Source: Macrocystis pyrifera
Lineage: Eukaryota; Sar; Phaeophyceae; Laminariales; Laminariaceae
DNA: 64,000 nt
Reading direction: 5' to 3'
Assembly: GCA_031763025.1 (NCBI GenBank)
Contig: JASSKH010000012.1
Coordinates: forward strand, 3,658,001 to 3,722,000
Position numbers and translations under genes: made by a program. The notes below the pieces were generated by a model that was not told the origin of the DNA, made no database searches, and saw nothing but the letters and a program-made list of their open reading frames with translations. Shown one piece after another: positions 28,929-40,173 of this stretch (position 1 is its first letter; each line of letters begins with the position of its first letter).

Positions 28929-29270
28929 CATGTCCTCCACCCCCTTCCCGTCCCCTTTCCCCTCGCGGGCGGCTCCCCCTCCCCCCCCGCCTCCGTCGCT
29001 ATCGCCCCCCCCGCCCTTCCCCTTTCCCGCCCCCCCCCTCGCTCCCCTTCCCCCCCCGCGACTATCCTCCTCATCGTCCTCCTCATCCTCGTCCTCGTCC
29101 TCATCGTCATCTTCGTACTCTCCCTCGTCCTCGGGGAGGCCCTCAGGTGCGTGCGTGACCACACCGATTCGCGCTAGCTTATCCCTGTCATCCAGGCTGA
29201 GCGCTGCCAGGGACAGGCTGTCCCGGCGGTGGATGTAGCGGTTCTTGTACTTCGAGGAGCGGTTGATCAC
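28929..29270 (-). CDS. Phosphatase copy 1: C-terminal acidic/Gly-rich exon
   Basis: Acceptor TACCCGCAG, donor GACATG|GTGAGT, 114 codons in phase 0. It reads [20 protein letters not shown] first, an acidic stretch of about 20 Asp/Glu at residues 53-72, then Gly/Lys repeats. The (AT)n before the acceptor and the GAG/GAC-type repeats are typical of slippage-prone sequence. Confidence 0.8.
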
Positions 29271-32200
29271 CTGCGGGTATATATATATATATAAGAAGAA
29301 GGCGTTCAGGCAGTGTGTGGGGGGGGGGGCGTACGAATGGTGTTGCTTGCCTTAGTCATTTGACCATAGGGAGGCCTTACTACACTACTGTAGTTCCACT
29401 CTTATCCCAAAATATAAGGAATTTTTTTATTCAATAATAATATACAAAGGGCGTTTATATTTCGGGACAGGGTGGCATTGGTGTAGGGGCACGTTCAGTC
29501 ACAAAAGGGACCACATCGCTGTCTCCAAATCAGCATATATATCATCATAGGTCTTCATTCGCGCATTATATAAGATTGCCATTTTTTGCTTTTGGGGAGT
29601 GAAGGGGTGATGTTGGACAGAGAGAGACCTTTCAAAGGTATCGACCACTCAATCGGTTGTACTCACAGCTGGCGTGTAACACTTGAAGAAAAGAGTAAAA
29701 CAGGAAAAAAAATCCTCAAAAATCGTCTGATCCTCGCAAGGTCGGTGTGCCGCGAGAAGTAGAACTTAAACAAATAGAATACAGTGTTTTAGTTTTATCG
29801 TATGCTTGTTATTTTTTTCTGGTCTGGCTTGTGTTGCGTTCTCGTACCCGGTACGTTACGTTGGTACTTCACTTGCTTTATTTACCCATAACTTTCATGC
29901 GGCTGTTTTTTTTTTTGGTTTTTCTGTCTCACGGTCCGTGACCACACTACTATCAATAGTATCTCTCTCTCTGTAGGATAAGGAATCAGGACGGACACTG
30001 GGGTGTACTGATGAAGTCGGGTAGAAAGAACGGTTTAATGTGAAGACAACACACAGTACTAAAGCTATGAATATAGGCTACGAACTCGCGCAGCGGGGTA
30101 TCCGTGAAGGTCGTCAATTTGTGTGCGTTGGTGGGTCCCGGTCGGTCGGTCGGTCGGTCGGTCCGTTTGTCGCTTCAAAAGGGTTTCCAAATATATAGAC
30201 GCAGTGCAGACGTAAAACTCGCGTTCGCTACTCGTAGTACCAGAAATGTTTGAGCCATGAAAGCTAGGCTTGCACCGGTATTTACTCTGCCAACTATCTT
30301 GGTATGATTGGGTGTTGGGGATTTTCTGAGAGCACTCAACTACGTAGCAGAACTGGGTTTTTCTGGGAACTGCTATTACGGGGGTCCATAGTTAACAGGA
30401 CTTATGGCATACATAGAAACCTATATATTTACCTATTTTTACTAACAAAATTTGGTCCTGTTAACTACAGACCCCCGTAATAGTAGCAAAAATTGGGCTT
30501 TTTTTTCATCTTCATTTTACCCTATTGTGTAAGGCAGCATAAATAGAGGGAAACATGGTACGTACGCAAAGTTTTTCTCGTTTGCTATCTGAATATTACT
30601 AGGTGTCCGACACCAAAAAAAATTCTCGTACATACGTACGAGCATATACTTAATGTTTGATGCTCCTTGTATCCATAAAAAAACATAAAAAATCGTTTTA
30701 AAGAAGAGCAGAACGGATACTTAGCAGTAGTACGCCTAAACAAAACCGAACCCGACCCGATCGCCCCCGATCGTCACCACCCACCAGCAGCTTCTCAAAG
30801 TCCACCAGGATGCAGCCGCACATGGCCCCCTTCCCCTGCCCGTGGTCCTTCGAAGTCGAAAACACCGTGAAAACCTTCGCCCCCTTACTCAAGGAAACCC
30901 CCTCCGAGTGCGCCTCGTGTGCCCGCACGATGTAGCTCAGGTTACCCTGCGTCAAGAAATCGTCGATAGCCTTGGCTCCGAAGCAAATCGCGCCCCCCCC
31001 CCCTTAGGCTTTCCCCGAAACCTGTCGAGTCCAGGCTCATCTCCTGGAGACGCCGCGCGTGCATACGTATCATCACAGGGGAGGTGGAAAGCGGAGAGGG
31101 GAAAAGCCGTCAAGATAGGCTTCGTAGCTCTCGCTGACAATAGAAACTCGCCAGGGTGAATAGCTGTAACTGGGATCAACTGCGCGGGCTGGGTAAAAGG
31201 CACAGCTGTAGACTGGTACTGTCCCGCAGGGAAGCCGCCGATCTATACACATATACACAACGCGCTTCGCTCAAGGAAACAGACGGAAAAAAAAAAGTGT
31301 AAAGCAAAAACTGAGGCCAGACGACGCTCGCGACTTTTGCTGCAACGGGCGGCTTGCAGACGCCAAGAGCTCAGCGGTGCAGGGAAAAAACTACGTCGGG
31401 CCAGTGCGCAGCTCAACGCGGAACAACCAAGAGGGAAAAAAAAGGACAGCAGGGAGCCGAACGAAAATTCTGTCTCTCCAAAAATCGGCAGAAAAAGAAC
31501 TCGAGGACCGATCCTGAAACGAAAAGAAAAATAATCCCGTGGGCTATTGAGGGCTGAGAGCTATAAGAGAGTGGCTGAGAGGCGGGATGCTATACCGAGG
31601 GTGTCCACCGGAGTAGGCGAGACCTCAAGTAAAGGAAGTACATCTAGCAAAATGCTTTATTAAGGTCACAGACAGTCTGTAGCGCGGGGGCGGTCTAGGT
31701 ATCACGTCGCAGCTGGCATATATGAGTTTCGACTAAATCCTCCACACGCCGGATAAATCCAGCTCACCGTACATAGTAAGAGCTACAGTAGCTCTTTTCG
31801 ACGGTAGCTCACTGGCGCGCTATCTACGCAAGCTACATGCGCTGCCCACGTGCTCCCGGCTTGCGGTGTGCGAGGGATATAGCTCAGCCGCACGTGTCTC
31901 GAAGGGCTTGAGCTATACACGATAGATGTGCGGCGTAGCCCCATGAACTGTCGGGGAGTGCGTGAAACCCTCGACTTCACGGCGGTTGAGAGGTGTCATT
32001 TTCCAACTTTTCATAAAAAAAACAACTAAAAGAAGAACAAGACATATGTACCAAGGTGCCTCGAAATACATCTACCATGTGTAAGAAGAAGCCATACGAG
32101 CACACACCACGGTGCCTCGAAACACAGGTACCATGTGCATTGATTTTTAGAGCGAAAAGAGCGGTACACGAAAAAGTGCACACCTGGTTGTCCCGAGCTG

Positions 32201-34893
32201 GGTCCGACCAAAGGCAGTCCGAGGCCACCTGCTGAGACTCGAAAGTCTCGTACTCGTTCGGCGGGCACACCCCCGCCACCGACGGAACGCAGAGGATGTC
32301 CTGACAGGGTGGAGACGCAAAAGGGAGGGGGGGGGTGTGTGTGCTCATTAGGGCTGGGAGTCGGGGGGGGGGGGGGAGGGGATGGGCGTACATACTCATT
32401 TGTTGCTTGTCTTAGTCAGTTGACCATTGACCACGCATCCCTTTCGAGACGGGGGGGGGTGTACTCATTATCATGCATAGCCGTAGTCGTATGACCATCG
32501 ACCCTCGCATCCCTACAATGCCGGGACGGAGCGCGTGGGGTTTTCACCGACCAGGCAGATATTGCTTGCACCAAGCGCGAAGCGAAACGTGAGGTGTTGG
32601 GCGAGTCGCATGAAGGGTGAGTTGCACCCTACTGAGAACCGCTTTAGAGGCGGATTTTCTTGCATATCGAGACGGGGGGGGGGGGGGGGGGTATCAATGC
32701 CATACACGGCAGTAGTTGTATGACCATAGACCCTCGCGTCCCTACAGCTGTTTCCGAGAAATTCAGCTTGAAAAAAATCGTCCGATGAGGTGTGTTATCG
32801 TATCACATACATGATATCAGGTATATATCACACACCACACGGTATTTTCCGAGTATTTTCCGAGACGGACCTTAGGCCTGCACCGTCTTCCCGACAACAA
32901 AAACACCTCTCCAAGCCGTACTAGCCCACGCCGCCTCTTTTCCACACGAAACCTTGGGAGGTGGGGGCATCCACCCAACGGGCGACGGGGGAAATCGCAA
33001 CGTAGACGCAGCAGATAACGAAACAAAAAACTATGGCAAAAGCTTGGTGTTGTCTACCCCCCTTCGTACGAGCAGCGTGTCGCCAGGCAGCACCAACAAC
33101 GGTTGCGATTCCTTGCGTCGTAACTCGGATTCCCCCACTCACGCAGTGGCCGTCGCTTCTGAAAATCTTCCCTTTTCTCTGTCAGCAATGTTTTTCCTCT
33201 CGTGAGAGAGTTCCAAGAGGGCTGTGACTCGTCGCCGGAAATGCAGACCGTGGACACAGACAGGCCAGGCAGAGGCTCCAACAACTCTGGAGCGGAGGAA
33301 TACCTCCCAGGAAAAAAAAGACAAACCAGGGTACAACATCCTAACGGGAGCAAATCGTTCTGGTGGTGTGTAAACTTTTTTTCTGAACTGCGCCTACGGA
33401 CTATTACGGGGGGCCATAGTAAATAGGACCTACGGTACACACAAAAACCTATATATTTCCCCATTTTGACCAACAATCTTTGGTTCTATTTACTATGGTC
33501 CCCCGTAAATAGCGGGTTGGGATTTCGTCATAAATTAGATTATCCCCGTGAGGGCAAAGCTGCAGGCCCGTTTTCGGGACGAACTACTTGCTGTAGAATT
33601 TGGGTGGCTTGTGCTCCAGACGGGACCAAACAAGAGCAGTTTGCCCAAAAAAGTGTCGAAACATGTTTTTTTTTTCAGTTTCGTTTCACTTGATGTCAGC
33701 ATATCCCCCCCTCCCCCCTCTCAGAAATGCGTCTACAAACAAGCTGGTTGGGGATTTTTCTCAGAAATTGGATTCAAAATGTTTTTGTTTTTTTTTTCAG
33801 TTTTATTTTACTCGATTTTAGTATACCTCCCCCCTCTGTCTACCGTAGCACTCACAAAAAAAATGAGGGGTGTCCACTATTAATACGAATAATTTATTGT
33901 ATTTTTTAATCCTCCGGCAGATTGGTAAAAAAAAAAAAAAAAAGCATAAGCTCACCACACTTCCACGTTCAGCTTTCGTATCGTGTTAATTTTTTCGTGT
34001 ACCCTTGCTTCATCCAAACGGTTCTTATCTGAATGACCCTAAACACAAACGACCGTTTTATATATTAATACGTATTGAATCCAATCATATTTTGGGCCAG
34101 ACTGGTATACATACACAAGAATGTTCTTTCTTAACCTTCCAAACACACCCCCACCCTGCTTTACCCCGCACCGCCTCTTTCTCACCTGAACTCTCGAGGT
34201 GGACTCCGGCAGGGGACGGGGGATGCCGCCGTGAACGCAGAATATGTCGTGGTCAATTACCGTCGCCAGTGGTAGCCGGTCGAAAACGGCGTTGCATCCC
34301 TCCCAGACCTCTTCTCCCAAGTCTTCCCCAAACCGGTCCTGGCAAAAGGAGGGGCAGGGTGGGTGGAAAAAAAAAAGGCGTTATGTCGGGGGGGGGGGTA
34401 CTCAATATTTTCATGCATGGCCAAAGTCGTTTGACCATATGGCGTTATGGAGCGGGGGAGGTTGTGGGCATGGTGGTTGTGGGGGGGAGGAGGCGGTGGA
34501 ATAGGCGGGCGGAGGGGTGAGGCGGTGGAGCGGGGGGGGGCACTCACGTCGTGAGGTGTTCGGCGAGTCGCATCAAGTGCACGGGGGGGGGGGGGGGGTG
34601 TACTCATTATCATGCATGGCCGTAGTCGTGTGACCATAGAACCTCGCATCCCTACAATGCCGGGACGGAGCACGTCGGGTTTTCACCGACCAGGCAGACA
34701 TTGCTTGCACCAAGCGCGAAGCGCCGTGAGGTGTTGGGCGAGTCGCAAGAAGGGTCAGCTGCATCCTACTAAGAACCACTCGAGAGGCGGATTTTCTTGC
34801 ATATGGATGACAGCATCAAAATAATTGATTTAATTTCTGGTATGGCCACTTCCAGAGACAACAATGGGTATACTATGTAACTGCCTCGTGGGT

Positions 34894-34953
<60 letters not shown>

Positions 34954-37745
34954 GAGGCGGAGAGGGGGGACATAACAAAAAAAAGGAACTATAAGTCTAC
35001 GTAAATGTTTTAAAACGAAGCCGTTTAAATCCTCTGGCCCGAACAAGAAGTAATATCATACTAGACCAGCATCGAGCACGTTCTACGTACCAGGCACTGA
35101 TATTTCATACCTGGTACAACAAACATACTTGGAACTATCAGCAGCACGCACGTACACAGGAAGAAGACACACAACAGCGGCAGTATAGGCGTCACCTGGC
35201 ATTGCCACAGGAACGACCGCTCGCCGTAGTGCTCCACCCAGCCGTTGACGTCCCTCAGCTCGTGGTTGCCCCGAAGCATGAAGATCTTGTCCGGGTTTTC
35301 GATCTTAAAACGGCGGGACAGGGTAAAAGGGGCGGTTGGAGGTGGGAAGGAGAGACTCTATACCACGCGACTGAATTGTCACGGGTCAGATTCGACCACT
35401 TCGCACACGTCCATCAGCTCGTCGTTGCCCCTAGCCACACACTAAACAATCACCTTCAGCGCGAAGAGGTACGCCAAGCACTCCAGGCCCAGCATCCCCC
35501 TGTCGACGTAGTCGCCCAGGAAGAGGAACTTCCCCGCGGTGAGGTTCATGCCCAGCTTCCAGATGTTGTCCGCGAAGAAATTCAAGTCCTATTAGGGGGG
35601 ACCATAGTAAACGGGACCAAATATTGTTAGAAAAAAATAGGTAAATATATAGGTTTTTATGTGTACCATAGGTCCTATTAACTATGGACCCCCATAATAT
35701 TTTGTTTCGAGGAACATACATGTGGGGGTGACGCCAAAATCGGAAGAGCGGTTTTCGATTGAGTTGGCTTTTTTTTTTTTTTATTGTTACGCACCTGGTA
35801 CAAAATGAGAATACGTCAGCCGTGAGTACGACTGATAGAGTGGTTGAAACCTATCTTTGCAGGCAGGCGCGCTACTAATAGTTTGGGTCATTTGAAAAAT
35901 GAGGAAAAAGAGATGCCGGTAAACTGCTGTATAAAAATACGATCGTTCGAAAAACCAAAAGAAGCAAGAAACAAGAAAAAGAAAAAAGAACAAAGAACAA
36001 AGAAAGAGAAAAAGAAACAGGAAAAAGAAAAAAGAAAAAGAAAAAAAAAAAAAAAAAAAAAGTAAAAGAAAAAAAAAAAAAACACAATGGTGGAGAACAA
36101 AAAGACAACCACCGAAAAAAAATATTTTCACGAAAAGGCAACAAAAAACCACCTACTCTAACGTACAGTAGGGCAAAAAAGAGAAAAAAAGACAACCCAA
36201 CACGAAAAAAAAACTATAAATGCAGAAATAAAGAAAACTCCGATAAAATAAAACGGGCGACTCGCATACGGGGAACGGGGAAGGGGGAGGAAGGCAGAAA
36301 ACAGGAAAAAAACCACCCCCAATGCTAACGCACAAAACATCCCAACGAACGCAAGCGCGCACCCACTCACCACTCGCACCCCTCCCCCCACCCATCCCTC
36401 AACCCCCCCCCGTCAGGTTAGTAGCCCAATACCTCACGGCGCTTCGCGCTTGATGCAAGCAATACCTGCCTGGTCGGTGAAAACCCAACGTGGTCCGTCT
36501 CGGCATTGTACAAACCAGGTAACATAAAAGGATGCGAGGGTCTATGGCCATACGACTACGGCCATGCAAACATGAGTAGCCCCCCCCCCCCCCTCCCTCC
36601 CTTCCATCCATCCCACCCCCCCTGCCTCCGCCTGGAAAGAGGTGCGTGGTGAATGGCCAATAGACTGAGGCAAGCGAAATATGAGTACCCCCCTCGAGCG
36701 CATCCATCCCTCTCCCCCTCCCTCTTTCTTTGTTTTGTCTTGGCGGTCGATCACAGGTGGTGATCGAGTTAGATCATTTGTGCGGGTTGGAGAACCTTTA
36801 CTTCGTACGAGGGGGATGATCGCATCACGTGGTATCTAGTGTCACCGAAGAGGCAGATACATATTACGGGGGTCCATAGTTAACGGGACCAAATTTTGTT
36901 AGTAAAAATAGGTAACTATATAGGTTTTTATGTACACCATAGGTCCTATTAACTATGGACCCCCGTGACAGTACTCTCACTACTGAATCTGGAAGCGGCC
37001 ACGCCGGAAATTAAATGTACTCGTTCAAGCCGTCATCCATATGCAAGAAAACCCGCCTCTAAAGCGGTTCTCAGTAGGACGCAGCTGACCCTTCATGCGA
37101 CTCGCCCAACACCTCACGTTTCGCTTCGCGCTTGGTGCGAGCAACGTCTGCCTGGTCGGTGAAAAACCGACGCGCTCCGTCCCGGCATTGTAGGGATGCG
37201 AAGGTCTATGGTCATACGACTACGGCCACACATGGCAATGAGTACACCCCCCCCCCCCCCGCCCCTTTCACGTTTCGCTCCGCGCTTGGTGCAAGCGATG
37301 TCTGCCTGGTCGGTGAAAACCCGACATGCTCCGTAAGTAATGGCATCGTAGGGATGCGAGGGTCGAGGGTCTATGGTCATACGACTACGGCCATGCACGA
37401 TAAAGAGTACCCCCCCCCCCCCCCCCCCCCCGCCTCTTCCTCGCCCATCCCATCCCCCCGCCCCCCTCGCTCAACGCACCTCCAAGTTTCCGTGGATGTC
37501 CCCGAAGACATATACCGGCGACTGTATGAAAATACACCGCGGCTCGTTCTCGAAAATCGGCCCCGCCCTCGCGCACAGCCTTAGCATGTCGCGCGCGAAT
37601 TTGTTGGAGGTGAGGTACGTGGCGTGGTCTTTGGGCGTCTGTATGTGCCACGTTCGTCCCAAGGGAACAGGCACAGGTCGGACGCAAAAAAAAAAAAACG
37701 AGAGGTGAGGAGCCGGGTGGGGAAGGGGGGAGGGGGAAGAAGAGA

Positions 37746-37777
<32 letters not shown>

Positions 37778-40140
37778 AGGCAGGGAGGGCGATGGGAGGG
37801 GGGGGGGGGGGGGGATCGGGAGGGAGGGGGAGGGGGGGGGGCGGGTGAAGGAAGGTGGAGGGAAGGAGGCGGGAAGAAGGGGGCGGGGGGAGGAGAGGGG
37901 CAAAGCGGAAAGGGGAGGGGGGGAGGGGCGTACTCATTTGTTGTTTGCCTTCGTCTTTTGATCATTGACCACGCATCTCTTTCCAGACGAAGCATCGTTC
38001 CAACTCCTAATAGAGACACCTCCAACATTTGGGCGCTCATCTCTTTGTTTCCGTATACCTGGTGTATTACATGGAAATTTTTTGCCATTAATAATCTTAT
38101 CCCCTTCCAGTTTGGCCACCTGTGGCCACCATCTTTCTTCTAGGATAGCGATCGTTTCCTCGCTGCTATCTAGCGTATCAAACTCCCCCATGTCACTTTC
38201 GTTTACTTCCCTCATCTCTCCTATCACGCCCTGTTCCTACTCGTGCATTTCACATTCTCCTACTATGTGAGTTCTACTCCCTATTGCTTCGCCACACGAG
38301 CACGCCTGTGCATCAACTTCTTCCTCCTCCTCCGCCCGGCTACTGGTATACCTCTAAAAGAAGGAAACGGTAGCCAGAGGAGAGAAAGATGGGTAACGGG
38401 AGCACATGAAAATAATCCACACTTATTTCCCGGATGTGTGCAGTGGTAAGCTGCTACCGCTCCGCAGGCGGACACGGAATAAGCCGCCTCGCCGAGACCG
38501 AAACCAGCACAAAGGAAGGGTGGGTGGGTCTCACGCATCTTATCCATTACTCGTCACTAAACGGTCACTCCACTTAAACTACTCACACCTCCGGCAGATG
38601 CATGATCTATCTGATCTATCTATCCACAGTAGATGATCTAGTTCCTCGCGTACCGTTGCGAGAGGCCGTGCAGGATCTATCTGTGCAGTACAGATCCATC
38701 ACAGGAACCACCATGTGCTATTATTACGGGGGGCCATAGTAAATAGGACCTACGGTGCACAAAAAAGCCGTTACTTTACGTATTTTTACCAACAATATTT
38801 GGTCCTGTTTACTATGGTCCCCCGTAATAATAGATGAAGCAGATTGTACGGGTCCCACCCGGCAACATGAACTAAGTAAGACATAGTCGAGGGAACAAAT
38901 ATAGGGAAATAGATCTGTATCATGAAGTGGAAATTATCTGTCTGATCTGTCTGGGATCTCTATCATGAAGCGGGAATGATCTGTCTAATCTGTCTGGGAT
39001 CTAGATCGTGAAGTGGGAACGATCTGTCTGATCTGTGCGGGGTATGCAGGACTGCCACTGCCCCCCCCCCCCCCCTTCCCCCACGACTGGGGGCGAAACA
39101 TTTCGCACCTGGCACAAATCATCCACAGATCATTCCCACTGCCATGGTCTAGATCGTTCAAAGCAGATCCCCGATCGTGTTTGATCTATCTCATGTTGCT
39201 GGGTAGGGCCCGTAACATCTGCATGGTCTAATAGTAGCACACGTTTCATGGGTTGGATGATCTGTACTATAGACAGATCCCGCACAACCTCTCACAATGG
39301 CAGGCGAGGAACTAGATCATCTACAGCAGACAGATAGATAGATCATGATCTATCTGCAGATGATCTGTCCAAGCTGTGAAACGTTTTGTACACGTGAGTC
39401 TGCGGGAATTTTTCACAGCCCAGACAGACCCCATGTACTGTTTGTTTGCAGTGTTGCGAGAAGGCAAGGGGTACGATCAACATGCACCGAACCTTGAACA
39501 TCCGGATGACCCTTTGCGCCATCTCATCGTGCTTCCTCCCCGGCCTCAAGCTGTTCAGCGCCGTAGCGGTCGCCATGCTGGCAGTCCTCCCCATGTGCCC
39601 CCCCGGCCGCCCCGACCCTTGCTCGTCAACGAGGTGGGTGATCGGCTCCAGGGGGTGCTCCCTCTTGGCCACGCGGGTGTGCGATGCTAGCTCGTTGCTC
39701 AATCGCTGGACCTCGAACTGTCACGGCATATCATAAGTTTATACGTTGTTAGTGGTGGTGGTGGTGGTGGTGGTGGTGGGGTGGTGAGGTATTGGGGGGA
39801 GGGAGGAGGGGGGGGCGAGGGGTGGGTGGTGTGGGGTGATGGTGGGGGGGGGGGGGGGGGGGGGTTGGAGGGAGGGGGGTGGGCGGGAAGATGGGTGGGG
39901 GGGAGGGGGGAGAGTGAGAGGGGCTTGTGGGGTGGGTGGGGTGGGGTGGGATTGATTGGGGGGGGGGGGGGGGGGGGGTGATTGTGGGGAGATATGGGTA
40001 GCACTCTTTTCGAGATAATTTGCAGAGACGGGTGTCGATCACCTTAACTCAATCAGTGCCGGCCTTTGTGCGACAAAGAGGTGTGCTTCCATATGCTCGC
40101 ATCGCCGTCGAGTTTACACCGCGGCAGGGAGTCGGGGTCG

Positions 40141-40173
<33 letters not shown>

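Noticed and set aside
37385-38088. Long proline-rich minus-strand frame up to 205 codons
   Set aside because: Only its last 53 codons (37638-37480) are a phosphatase exon; the rest is a G/C homopolymer tract and LINE tail, separated by a clear acceptor.
39699-40042. Pro/His-rich minus-strand frames
   Set aside because: Artefacts of G runs and (GGT)n. They end at the acceptor of the real exon at 39717.
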